Under the pieces are notes generated by a model. The model had not been told where the DNA came from, searched no databases, and worked only from the letters and a program-made list of their open reading frames with translations. DNA of 64,000 nucleotides from positions 21,507,890-21,571,889 of the forward strand of contig NW_022145594.1 of assembly GCF_000002235.5 (NCBI RefSeq). The letters run 5' to 3'. The position numbers were made by a program, and so were the translations under genes. This document shows, one piece after another, positions 10,805 to 22,493 of this stretch. Source of the stretch: Strongylocentrotus purpuratus (lineage: Eukaryota; Echinodermata; Echinoidea; Camarodonta; Strongylocentrotidae). Each line of letters starts with the position of its first letter. Within the stretch, counting starts at the first letter, position 1.

Positions 10805-12314
10805 ACAGACCCACGCAAGTGGCGTCTACATGATTCGCGATAATTATGTAAATGTCAAGAAATGTATAAATCCATAATGTTTACAGCAATCTTGCTTTGC
10901 TTATATTTTATTAGTACATGTCTATTTTTAGGTCGTTTTCTGATCTTTTTTGTTGCTGTCCTCCTTCTTCTTCTTGTCTTTGCACAACTAGCGTTTACAA
11001 GCGGCAATATATAGCACAACTTCAATGTAGATGATGAAATTTACATTAAGAAAACTTATGTCCATGATTATGTAATGATCCATATTATTTATTAAAGATA
11101 CAAAATATACTATTATATGAAGAAAAAAATGAATATTTCGTTTGTTTCACTAACTATACTTATTAATGTATTTGTTCAATTAACGGAATATGTGATATTA
11201 CTTATATTAATTACAAGTAAAATGATTTTCTGTGTTATACGCCATATTATGTTGTGAAACTCATGTAAACACGCCATTTGTCTTATAGGCAAAAGAAGCA
11301 GGCGCAATGGTATCTCTATAATAATATTATCTTTACTGCGTTGTCATATTCTTTGTTCATGTTACTATTGTTTACATCGTACTTTGGGTTAATTATGATT
11401 CCTTCTGGATATTGTATCTATCATATTCTTACTTCATTTAAACGTACATATATATATATATATATACATATGATTTTTTTAGAAAGAACATTAATCCTTC
11501 TAAATGTAGTATAAAATCATTCCATTCGAAAAGAGAAACAATTCTTAAACCTCAGAGTGACAATAGGAACTTGCAGTTCTCCCCTTCATTGTAATTAGTA
11601 TTAGAACGCGTTCAAGATTTGCTTGCTCTTATTATTCCTGAAGTTTTTCATGATCTGTTTGTATATATTCAAGTACTTAGTTCGTAGTGTATATTTTTTA
11701 TCAATGGAGCATATGTTTTAAAAGTCACATTGTTGATTTTTGGATGGGCAGTATTGCGAATACATATTCTGTTTTGCACGTGGTATGCTATGTTATTCGG
11801 TTACTTGTTCTACTCTACAGACTTATGTCATGTATCTAAATGAATATAATATATAATGATGTTATAATGTATAATTTAGTAGGTGTTTTTGCAAGAATTA
11901 TTTTGAGATATATGTACTATTGATGGAAGTGAACATGGCATTTTCGATCTACGTTTGTATATAATGGAGATAGGTTTATACTACAACAAGCTAGATAGCG
12001 TAATATAAATGATGTATCAAAAGTTTTAACGGTATATATATATCTATATAACCTAATATTAATTCCATACTACTCAGCATCATACATTTGCTTTAGGGTG
12101 TGAAAAGAAACATGTTATTACTTTGGTTCTCTATATATTATAACGACGTGAATAAATACATTTAAATTAAAGCACAATTTTTTGTGTACGTAACTTTATA
12201 AAGCGTGAATTAAGATTGATTCCCACTGCAAACATTAGACAATACCAGTAACTTCTGCACCGGTTTTGTTATCCGTACATGTCAGAGAGTGAATACGATA
12301 TATTTATATATATA
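9806..12314. other. No gene seen; microsatellite
   Basis: AT-rich intergenic DNA with a (CA)n tract at about 10772-10805 and a (TA)n tract near 11451-11465. Open frames are short and lack protein character. Confidence 0.6.
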
Positions 12315-12534
12315 CCATGTGAGTCAATAACAAGTTTACACCTACACAGTTAAAATTTTTGTGAACAAGTTGTTTAAAAGTTTAAACAACTCTTGATTAA
12401 CGGGTGACCTGATCTAAGAGTTGTTTAAAATGTTAAGCAACTCGAGTTGTTTAAAGTTTAAACACTAAGTTGATCAACATTTTGAACAACTTGTTTAAAA
12501 TCACAATTTAAACAACCGGTGTTGTTTAGAGACG

Positions 12535-12850
12535 GTTGTTTAAAACGGAGCTGTTGTTCAGTGGGGGTTGTTTACACCAACTGGGTTGTTTAAAGAAAGT
12601 TGTTTAAAACGGAGCTGTTGTTCAGTGGGGGTTGTTTACACCAACTGGGTTGTTTAAAGGAAGTTGGTTAAAAAGGAGCTGTTGTTCAGTGGGGGTTGTT
12701 TACACCAACTGGGTTGCTTAAAGAAAGTTGTTTAAAATGGATCTGTTGTTCAGTTGGGGTTGTTTAAACCAACTGGGTTGTTTAAAGAAAGTTGTTTAAA
12801 AAGGAGCTGTTGTTCAGTGGGGGTTGTTTACAACAAAAGGGTTGTATAAT
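12535..12850 (+). repeat. Tandem array, five units of 64 bp
   Basis: Unit starts fall at 12535, 12599, 12663, 12727 and 12791, an exact 64-bp period. Each unit has the order GTTGTTTAAAA, GGAGCTGTTGTTCAGTG, GGGGTTGTTTACACCAA and CTGGGTTGTTTAAAG, with scattered substitutions. It belongs to the inner mobile element. Confidence 0.92.
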
Positions 12851-13163
12851 GGGGTATAATTTGGGTTTGATACTCTGAATAAGTGCACCACTACTTCTGG
12901 GTCTCTATATAGGTATATGAAGACTAGGGTCATTCTGCAATTCATGAATTAGCGCCAAAACAGTGCCCATTTTGCATGAGCGCGCATGCACGCACGTATA
13001 AACTGCATATATAGGGATGCATGCAATCTCTATTGCAAGGAATTTAGCACACGTTATAACCGAGTGCGCGATTAGTGCCGCACTGCATGACGCGACGATT
13101 TTAAGTCTACCAATATTCTGACATTTGCGTACAGATACCGAAAATTTTAACTGTGAACTTACG

Positions 13164-13264
13164 CTATAAGTTAAAAACTTCAAAGTGGTTAATAGAAAAG
13201 TGATTTCAATTAAGCCATTGAATCCCCAGTCACTTAGAAGCGCGTCGGTAGCTTGGTCGGCCAT
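13164..13264 (-). other. Exon-like frame, possibly a captured SAM-domain start
   Basis: On the minus strand an ATG opens MADQATDALLSDWGFNGLIE..., and a consensus donor (AGC then GTAAGT) follows after about 34 codons. The pattern LLxxWGFxxLIE resembles the first helix of a SAM domain. As it lies inside an inverted-repeat element it may be a captured promoter and first exon. The frame continues open to 12905 without splicing. The identification is a guess from a short motif. Confidence 0.25.
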
Positions 13265-13994
13265 GATGTTGTGTTGTGGGTTGGAAAGTAATAACTATTA
13301 AGCTAAATAAATGTAAGTATAGAGACAAACAAGATGGAGCCTGCAGAAACACGTGTGGTTGCTTTGGTAGTTTGATCCAGACTCAATGTCCATGTGCTTT
13401 TACATATGTATCAATCTGTGTAGTCAACAAAAGGCCCTTGCATACACTTGCATTGTGTGTATGCATCTAATATGAATAACAATGAGCTGTGCCTTAACAG
13501 CTGCACTGCATTTCTAAGTGGCATGTCAATTTCAATTGCATGTTAGTTTCAAGGAACCTGTTTCTAAACATAACAATGTGAAATAAAGCCTTTAGCCAAC
13601 ACGCACTTAACTGGCACGAGACACATGACGTCATATGTAAACAACACTGTCTAAAAGCTCTCGTATAGTAAATATAGCAGTCATTAAATTTTAAACAACG
13701 AATGTTTAACAAAATTACTTCTGTTTCGAGCAACATTGTTTACAATTTGATCAACTGTTGTTTAAGATAGTGTACAACTGTAAGTGAACATCACTTTTTT
13801 AAACAGCGTTTTTACTGTGTAGAAATTTGCTAATTATTAAAAATATTTATCTATGAACAGTAGATTAGTATACGTCTTATGAAAGAGTCTTTAACCCAAA
13901 TCATTTAGTATCATTTTTGTGTGGTATGTGTTCACACTTGAATAAAATAATTAACAAATTTGTAGGTGTAAACTTTGTTTTGACTCACGCTGTA

Positions 13995-16044
13995 TTTATC
14001 AGCGATTGAGTGACTACTACATTGCCATGTAGGGTATACATATACAATTTATCATTCAAATTAGTTGGCAGGTTCTTGTACTTAGAAAACACACTTACAA
14101 GCTAATAGACTGCTTTAGCCAAACCAAAGGAAAGGGCAGTATAGACAAAGGAATATCAATGCAATGTTTATGATTTATTAATCTTGAAAGAAAATATGAA
14201 TTAAAAGTTATTTTCTGAATTATTTGACACAATCTCCCCCCGTGAAATGGTTACATAAAATTAGCCTATCAGGTTCAAGACGTGTCCGGTATGAAAATAA
14301 AAAGGAATACATGAATTGATCTAAATTTGTATGGAACTTCAAGAGGAAAACATACATAAACAATATGTATGTTCATTATACGAATTTGATTTGCCATTTA
14401 CAAATGTGAATGCGCAAGACCACATTTCCGCAAATGCCGATTATTTTGAATGAATTTAGGTTCACGTGCTAGACGGAATGAATTTGAATTTCCGATACTC
14501 AAACATTAATGACCGTAGTACAATTTTGACCTATTGTCACTGCCAAGAATAGTCTTGTCACTAAAGTTAATGATTGTTTTACGAAATTGGTAAAACGGTC
14601 ATTTCCTGACAAAATGGCACGAATTTCCCATTAATCGTACCATAACATTTTTGCAAATGTTATAGTTTCATAAGTTTGCACTTTAAAACACGTTAACAAA
14701 TTGGAAGGAATCCAACTGGTGGAAAATGTTGGAAAGAAAATAAGATCTATACTATTGATTCCGATATTACAGAAGCTTTGACAATAACTCACAAAGACGA
14801 CCTGTGATGAATTTAAATAAATTATATTTCAAAATATAATAACGATGTAACATGCAATAGATTGGGAGAAATCTGATTTATTAGCATTATATAAAGAAAG
14901 AGAGAAAGATGAGAGTTATTGACAGAAGGGATAACGAGAGGAAGAGAGAGAAATATGGAGATAGAAAGCCACTCAGAGAGAATCAGAAGGAGAAAGAGCG
15001 AGAGGGAGAGAGAGGGGGAGAAAGATAAAAGTACATGGGGCAGACTTAGTATAGTTAGAATATATTTTGTTGTAGTACATGTACCAGGATTGCCTGGCAA
15101 TATTTAACATAATTTATAAATGAAATAAGATTCAACAGAGTAAATGATCTTCTGTCATTTGGTGAAGGAGCGTAAAACATTATGTGAATAGTCATTTTAT
15201 TTAAACGAAAAGTTTCAATGTAAAACAAAAGAAAAACATTTGTTTTCCCCCTTATCGATTTTGAAAAGAAAAACGGTGGTATCTAAATATTATAATATAA
15301 TAATAACAACTAAAAACAGATTAGGAAACAGAGAGAGAAGAAAATAAAGAATGAAAGAGGTAGAGTAATTGTAAGAGAGGAAAAGTGGATAAAAAAATGA
15401 AATAGAGAAAGGATATACACGCGATCTTTTATACATTGTGTCATAAAAATGATTATTCGTCAGAGAGCGAACTTTATATATTCATTTGAACCTATCGGTG
15501 ATTTTGTTTTCTCCAATGCCGCATCATGACAATTTGTCAACAAGTAAACACTTCTTACTATAGTTTCCAGAAATTTCTCCTTAATCATAATACAACACGA
15601 TTCTGCAAACACTCTAATAACGTGACATCGACAACTTCTGGATAAGCACTTGCTCTTCATCAATCTTGTATTGCTCAGGTCTTGTCCCAGAAAGAAAAGG
15701 ACAAACAGGAAAACAATCCACTCCACCCACTCCCCGAACACCAGCCAGTGGGCAAGCGGCTCAAATCCATACACAGCTTTCTGCACTCTGTAGAGCCCGT
15801 TAATACACGCCCTCACAACCAAAGAATGACTTTGTGATCTAACCACCTCCAGACCACTCCATATAAACTCTCCCTCAGCCCGAAGGAATCCCTTGCAACC
15901 GGCTCCAGTGAGACTTGGCCTACCTGGCTAAGCCTCAAGTCGGGTTTGTGTTGCGAAATCTAGTATAACTCAAATTCAAATATCAGATCTGTGGTGGGTT
16001 GACAATTTGAAAAGTTAGTCGAAATTTGGGAGCTCTAAAATAGT
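13995..16044. other. No supported gene; GA-rich tract
   Basis: A purine-rich (GA)n region lies at about 14895-15030. A 128-codon minus-strand frame at 15460-15846 has no recognisable family, splice context or repeats and is not called. Confidence 0.5.
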
Positions 16045-16351
16045 CGTAGCACTAATGTCCTTTGGCAAGACATTGATCAACATTTGCCACTCTCCACCCA
16101 GGTGTTAAATGGGTACCCGGTAGGATGCGAAAGCTAATGTGGTTAAATTAGCAAGTGTGCGCATGTAAAAATGACGCCTGGCTGGAATGCTCCCCAGGGA
16201 GTGGAGAATATGCATACATTGTGTGCGGGTAAGACTGAATCCAATGACCGGGGTAATAATATACTTATCTGTAAAGCGCTTTGTGAGGGCCTCCGGTCCT
16301 GAAAAGCGCTATATAAGAACGAGCTATTATTATTATTATTATTATTATTAT
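16045..16351 (+). mobile_element. 5'-truncated tRNA-derived SINE
   Basis: The body (GTCCTTTGGCAAGAC, TACCCGGTAGGATGCGAAA, GCCTGGCTGGAATGCTCC, AAAGCGCTTTGTGAGG, GCGCTATATAAGAAC) and the (TTA)n tail match the SINE at 54645-54989, which has the complete promoter head. The A and B boxes are missing here. Confidence 0.82.
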
Positions 16352-16611
16352 ATTAACTGTTGGCAGGGGTGCATATTCTTCTCGAATTCGAATGGAGGAA
16401 GAACGCTAACTTCAGTTCCAGTGTCTACGAGAAATCTAATTCCTGCTTCCAATCTGTAATGTACAAAAGGCGTTTTTTTTTGGGGGGGGGGGGCTGGTGC
16501 CAGTGGGACTTTTCGCAAAAAGTCGCTGACTGGGTCGTTAACCTGGTTTGAAGAAGTTGATTTGAAAGTGCAGGGAGGAGTACATTTTTTGGCTCGCTAC
16601 CGAACCGCCAG

Positions 16612-17433
16612 TGATAATAGCGAGCTTTCGATTTTAGGCACCCGAAGTCGGCTACTACGCGTGACGTCATATTTATCCCCTGCGCATGCGTGAGCTTCTG
16701 GGCCCACGTTCCCTTCCAAATCACTCAACGGGAGTCGGGGGCAATTTCCGTGAATCCCCGTCGCCGTGAAAATGTCAACGTGAGTGTAGTTTCATCACCT
16801 TCTTTTATGTTATTCTTTGTTTTTATTATTCTATTATTTCCTCCTGCTATCTTTTGTTTCTTTTTCTATCACCTTCTCTTATGTTATTCTTTGTTCCTTC
16901 CTTCTATCACCTTCTCTTATGTTATTCTTTGTTTTTATCGTTCTATCCTTCCCTCTTTATATCTTTCCTTATGTTATTCTTTGTTTCTTCATTCTATCAC
17001 TTTCTCTAATGTCATTCTTTATTTTTTTAATCATTCTAGCACTTTCTATTTTTTTTTAAATAATGTTATTCTTTGTTTCTTCCTTCTATCACGTTCTCTT
17101 ATGTGATTCTTTGTTTTTATTATTTCCTCTTCCTATCCTTTGTTTATTCTTCTATCACCTTTTCTTATGTTATTTTTTTTGTTTTAACATGTTAACTTTC
17201 TATTCCTGTCAGCCTCATGCTATTCTTCGTATCATATTTTCGCGCACTGTGCATTAATTACGTGATTTGATTACCTGATCTCAAAAATTGGTCACGTGAC
17301 CGACGAAAGCACCGTCGTGAAAACTCGTAAGCACTGCCGCGAAGGGAACAGACGTGAGCTGCGCAACGTCTCCACGCTCAAGTACTTCGTAGTAGCCGAC
17401 GTCGGATGCCTAAATCGAAAGCTCGCTAATAGC
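16612..17433. mobile_element. Inverted-repeat element with pyrimidine-rich core
   Basis: The left arm (AATAGCGAGCTTTCGATTTT, then AGGCACCCGAAGTCGGCTAC) pairs with the right arm at 17388-17433 (CGTAGTAGCCGACGTCGG and onward). The core is a degenerate TTATGTTATTCTTTGTTTC repeat from about 16800 to 17180. The long frames through the core are low-complexity F/L/S/Y translations and are not genes. Confidence 0.6.
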
Positions 17434-17539
17434 AACCCCCTCCGGCATGGCATTGTGAGCTGGGGCTTCGCCCTCGGCGGTCTTGCTTGTGATGCGATAT
17501 TTTCTCTTTCATTTCCTGCATTTCCAGGAAAGGAGTAGG

Positions 17540-17585
17540 GTGTGAAGAAGAGAGAAAAGAAGAAAAAGAAGAAGAAGTAGAAGAA

Positions 17586-17617
<32 letters not shown>

Positions 17618-17625
17618 CAGATAGG
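17540..17625. repeat. (GAA)n microsatellite
   Basis: Degenerate GAA/AAG trinucleotide tract; the poly-F/L frames across it are artefacts. Confidence 0.85.
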
Positions 17626-18109
17626 ATACAAATTAGATGGAGAATTTGTCTGAACATTGTCTGAATGAGCTGAACATAATTTTGTGGGGAGCCTCTGATA
17701 AATAGCTGTTTCAGAATGTTCTTCTCCAACTTGTGTACCCATCAGTATTTTGTTTCATCTTGCGAATTAACGGGAGGGTTGCGATCTCTCAAACTCCTCA
17801 TAAATCAACACCCGATGAAGGCGATCTTACTCAGAGGCGGAGTTCTTCTGTATCAATACGGCTTTCAGTTTAACGTAGGGCTTTACTTGAGGAAGAGACA
17901 TCAGTAAGTTCCGAATTTCCTTGACATATTCCTGCTGCAAGGAGGCGACGACGGAGACAAACCGTGTTTTCTATTGGGTGATGCCCCGGATCATGACTTG
18001 TATTGCACAATGATAAAAATTCTTAATAATATTATATATATAAGTTACAACCCAGAATGAAAAGAGAACATACATCAATATGAGGAGTATAATTATTATA
18101 TAACAAGCA

Positions 18110-19020
18110 GGGGCGGCCGAGCGACTTCCAAAGTGGGGCGGGGGCTCCAACAAAAAGGGGCACTTTCTGGAAAAAGGGCACCTATAGTGGGAAATCTCAA
18201 AGAGAAAATATACCATTTTTTAGACATTGGTATATACCCCTACATTGTGATTACATTATCAGGAATGATTTCAATATTATCAGAGGTGAAAAGGGGCACT
18301 GACCAGATATGAAAAGGGACACTTATGAAAATGTAAAAAGGGCACTTATAATAAAGGAAAATGTGCATTTGTTGAATGAAAAGGGGGTACCGTTCAGATT
18401 TTAAAAGGGGCAGTTATTAGAAAGGGAAAGGGTTAGTTATGAGAAGGGGAAGGAGCTCTCTCTTTGTAATGATAATAATAATAATCTTATCATAAGAAAA
18501 AGGGGCACTTATTAGAAAATAAAAGGGGCACATGTTAAAATGAAAGGTGTGCTCATCCAAGTTTAAAAAAGGGGTAGTTATTAAAAGGAGAAGGGGCACT
18601 TCTTACAAAGGAAAAAAAGGGGCAGTTGTCAAAGTAAAAGGTGCACCTCTCAGTTTTGAATAGGGCAATTATAAGAAGTGAAGGGGGCACTTATCACAAG
18701 TGAAAAGGGGCACTTCTCGTACCTGAAAAGAGGCACTTACTACAGATTAAAAAGGGCACTTATTCATGATAATTTCAAGATTCATGAGAATGGAACATGG
18801 ACACTTATTGCAAAGGAAAATGGAAACATGTCGAAGGAAAAGGGTCACGTGTCAAAAATAGAAAGGACACTCGACAGAGGTGAAAAGGGGGAAGGGGTAC
18901 TTTTACTAAGTAATAGGGGCACTTGTCAAAGTAAAAGGGGCACTTTTCCTATATAAAAAGTGGCACTTTTGGGGGTATCTGAACAAGTGACCGCGGGAGG
19001 GGGGGGGGGGGCACTGTGCC
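18110..19020 (+). repeat. Degenerate minisatellite of GGGGCACTT units
   Basis: About 30 irregular copies of a 20-30 bp unit, roughly AAAAGGGGCACTTNT. The left boundary CAGGGGCGGCCGAG has the look of a hAT-like terminus; no matching right terminus is seen, because the block ends in a G run at about 18996-19010 and then abuts LINE sequence. No coding capacity. Confidence 0.7.
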
Positions 19021-19024
19021 CCCG

Positions 19025-20890
19025 TCTCGCAAAAGTTGTACCAATTTTTAAAAAAGGTGACTCTTAATTACTGACAAATTATCGTCCGATTTCTTTGTTA
19101 ACCTGTTTTTCAAAAATTCTGGAAAAAATTATTTATGTAAGAACTATAACATTTTTAAACAAAACATGTGTCTTCAGTAATTATCAGTTTGGTTTTCGGG
19201 AGAAGCATACAACAACACATGCAATCTTACACCTTATAGATAAACTTGCTTCTGCCTTAGATAGTCGCTTACACACCATTGGTACATTTTTAGACTTTTC
19301 CAAGGCCTTTGATACTGTAGACCATGAAATTCTCTTAAGTAAATTATGTCATTATGGTGTCAGGGGAGTCGCCTTGGATTGGTTTAGAAGTTATCTAACT
19401 GATAGAAAGCAATATGTGTCCTTAAATGGAATTGACTCTAGTCCCCAAAAAGTAACATGTGGTGTTCCCCAGGGATCCATTTTGGGACCACTTTTATTCA
19501 TTTTGTATATTAATGATTTTCAACGCTCATCAAGTGTATTATCATTCATATTTTTTGCTGATGACTCAAGTGTATTTTTTTCTCATAGATGTCCACAAAC
19601 ATTGTTGAAAACTGTTAATGAAGAGTTTCGAAAAGTAATGAAGTGGATTAATGCTAATAAGTTATCCTTGAATCTTCAGAAAACTAATTATATACTGTTC
19701 AGTAATTCAGTTAATATTTTGCCAGGCGAAGTGGCATTCAATAATAACCCAATTGAGCGAGTAACTTCAACGAAATTTCTTGGAATATATATAGACGAGA
19801 AACTGAATTGGAAAACTCATGTGGACAAATTAAGTAAAGCGGTGTCAAAAAATACTGGTGTTATTTATAAGTTGAGATCATGTATACCTCAAGAGGTATT
19901 GTTCATTTTGTACTCTACTCTTATTTTATCATATATCAATTATGGTATGTTGGCATGAGGCAAATCATCCAAAACTCAAATCCACAGGCTTTTTGTTGTG
20001 CAGAAGCGGGTTATTAGAATAATTTGTAAAGCAAATTATCGTGCACATACAAATCTACTTTATTATGAAAACAGTATTCTAAAACTAGAAGATCTCTATT
20101 CAATGCAACTTGGAATGCTCATGTTTAGCATTCACTCTGGAGACCTCCCTCCTGCCCTTGCTCAAATCTTTAGAAGAAATAACCAAATTCACAGCTATAA
20201 TACTAGACAGGCTTCTGCTCTCCATTTACCATATGCAAGGACAACCTTCACTTTGAATACACTAATGTCCACTGGCCCCAGGTTCTGGAATTCACTTGAT
20301 ACTACCATAACAAATGCTTCAAGTATCTCAGTTTTTAAACGTAGACTTAAGTCATATTTTCTTGACAAGTATGTCGATGACACATGAATGTGTTATCAAG
20401 CTTTATTGTTAGTGTACTGTAGCATATTTAACTCTACTCTTGATCTTTTTTTCGTTAATTCTTGACTTTGACATATAACCCCCTTTATCCCTTTTCTTTT
20501 TTCTTCTTCTTTCTCATCTGTACATACTACATATACCATATATTCCTACTTGACCTCTGCACTCAGAGAGCAATAACTCATTGATGTCTCGACTTGGTGT
20601 CGGCTTGGGTTTGTCCATATTAGATCATATTAGATGCAACGTTGGGTAGTTGTTCTCTGAGAGTATATTGTAAATAGTTTTATATATTCCATATTTGTTG
20701 TTGTATTCATAAATAAGTTATCTTTGTCACATCATATGAGGGGGCCTTAACTTAACAAGCTGTGCTTCAACCAAGGTCTCCTCGTCTTCCTTTGTTCTAC
20801 ATTGTACTGTTATGATTATACTCTATTATATTTTGTCACATGTGTTTTCTGGAAGACAAATAAACTTGATACTTGATACTTGATATCTGT
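19025..20890 (+). mobile_element. 5'-truncated CR1/jockey-like LINE
   Basis: The element begins inside the RT domain next to the minisatellite and ends in a 3' tail of CTTGATA repeats (20866-20886) after AATAAA. Such a short-repeat tail is typical of CR1/L2-like LINEs. The coding part is 19028-20387. It is one of the less decayed LINEs in the window, with only two in-frame stops. Confidence 0.85.
19028..20387 (+). pseudogene. LINE reverse transcriptase, two nonsense mutations
   Basis: One reading frame runs from KVVPIFKKGDS to the C terminus at 20387, interrupted by TAA at 19063-19065 and TGA at 19956-19958. RT blocks are in order: LTNYRPISLL, FLDFSKAFDTVDHEIL, GVPQGSILGPLLFILYIND (about 19459-19515), the catalytic FFADDSS (about 19550-19570), KTNYILFSN and TKFLGIYIDEKLNWKTHV. 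After the second stop the tail includes GPRFWNSLDTTI and FKRRLKSYF, the usual CR1/jockey C-terminal motif. The second stop replaces the tryptophan expected in LAWG. The endonuclease domain is missing because of 5' truncation. Confidence 0.88.
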
Positions 20891-22493
20891 CATCTTCACC
20901 AAATTATAATTATCAAAAAAAAGCATTGCAATGGTTCAATGTGATCACCTACTGACACAGTCTTAAACAAAATGGCTTTTGAAAATGCATTTTTCATCCA
21001 TTTGCATATGTACCAGCACAAACCTATTTATATGCATTTAAACACGCATCAAATGCAACGTACGTTCCATTCTCATCTGATCGCAGTCCATTGCTCTCCC
21101 GTCTTGGAACCACATCGCACGAAAGTGGCCTCACATGCACGCACGTACAGTGTACACCATCTGTGAAGTCACAACTTTCACGGGGATGCGATGACGATGT
21201 GTACACACACAGATATACTTCCGTACATTGTCACCCCCTTCGCTCTCTCACGGAGACGGGTTGTCCGCTAGCGCTGAACATACAACATAATCAAATACAT
21301 TTCCCCAAGGCGAGGACATTTAACAATGTTTCATGTCATTAATCAAATATTCATTGTAATAAAAACGTATCTTATAATTCAAATCAATAAATAAATACCT
21401 GTTTGTTTTCAATTGCCGTATCAGTCAACAAGTTGCTGCGGATTGGTAATGCATGTAAATGCTGTGCACAAGCCGTGCGTCTTCTCATTAGTGTGTGTTC
21501 ACGTCTCTCCTATCCATCGTACGTGTACCACACTATTGCAGTTACCACACTTGTGTGTTGTATTACGGGGATGGCGCCATGCGAGATTGCGGAGTAGAGT
21601 CACTGGGGATGCGATAAGAGGAACTCTGATCTTTTGCGATTAAATACGAACCAACGAACAGGTGCTAGCTAAGTGGTCACTTTCTATAATTCAAGAAGAG
21701 ATATATCTATATTCATGTGACCATTATAGAAAATAAAATGTGATAATCTTCCATTTTTATTTTTTATCAAATTGAAACAGATATTATTTGTAGAGTCCAC
21801 TTAATTTAAACAAGCAATATTCATTCATGTCCATAATATGTCGTAAATTGTAAATTATTTATTACCTGGTTTTGTCTCTCCGATCTCTCATTCTGCTTTC
21901 AGCAGTAGGCCTTTTGTTAGTCTTCCTCCTCCCTGTGCTCTAGCCTCCCACAAATAGATTAGCTCTATAATAGTCTTATTTGTTTCCCCGATGTGCCCGA
22001 TGTATTTATGTGCCCGATGTATTTATTCCTGATTGTTTTCTTCTCCAAAACTGGTCTTTACCTTTAATGTTCTTGTTCCTATAGTTCCCTTATCCTGCAG
22101 ATGTTGCTTTTGATTTCAAGTCATTCTTGTCCATAAGTTCCACCTCTTGGTCTCTCTCTCTCTCTCTGCACTCTCTGTCCGATCCTTTATTCAAATCACC
22201 ATAACTCTCCTCACAGATGGAAATGTTAACTTGTATTCATGATCGACTTAGACAGTGTGAAATTATGATGCAAGCAAAGGATGACACAGGCTATCTCTAT
22301 GCTACACCCACAGTATTGTGGCTATACCCCCTTTTTTCTTTTTCTTTTTCTCTCTCTCTCTCTCTCTCTTTTCTCTTTTCCTCTCTTTCTTTCACTTTCT
22401 ATATACAGAGAGAGAGACATAGAGAAAGAATATATATAATCAAGTATAATCAAGTATATTCTATATTATATATATATATAGAGAGAGAGAGAC
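20891..22493. other. No gene seen; CT/GA microsatellites
   Basis: Simple repeats lie at about 22152-22167 (CT), 22350-22369 (CT), 22409-22416 (AG) and 22466-22490 (TA then GA). No coding exon could be supported. Confidence 0.55.

Larger units (their letters stand above)
12345..13819. mobile_element. Inner TA-flanked element with a 64-bp array
   Basis: Ends read CACAGTTAAAA (left) and TTTTTACTGTG (right), with TA on each side (12343-12344 and 13820-13821). The interior has a 64-bp tandem array, many GTTGTTTAAA and GTTTAAAC motifs in both orientations, and a minus-strand exon-like frame at 13164-13264. It sits precisely inside an arm of the outer mariner-like element, so it is the younger of the two. 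No transposase was recognised. Confidence 0.7.
12315..13992. mobile_element. Mariner-like foldback MITE split by a younger element
   Basis: The left end CCATGTGAGTCAATAAC and the complement of the right end CAGCGTGAGTCAAAAC match, and TA lies outside both ends (12313-12314 and 13993-13994), as in Tc1/mariner insertions. The arms pair further (AAGTTTACACCTA at the left, TAGGTGTAAACTT at the right). The left arm is interrupted after ACACCTA: the continuation GAAATTTGCTAATTATT reappears only at 13822, after the inner element. Without the insert the element is about 200 bp. Confidence 0.78.

Noticed and set aside
15460..15846. 128-codon minus-strand open frame
   Set aside because: No recognisable domain, no repeats, no splice or promoter context; cannot be distinguished from chance.
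16690..17257. Overlapping hydrophobic F/L/Y-rich frames that could pass for membrane proteins
   Set aside because: They are translations of a degenerate TTATGTTATTCTTTG repeat in the core of an inverted-repeat element.
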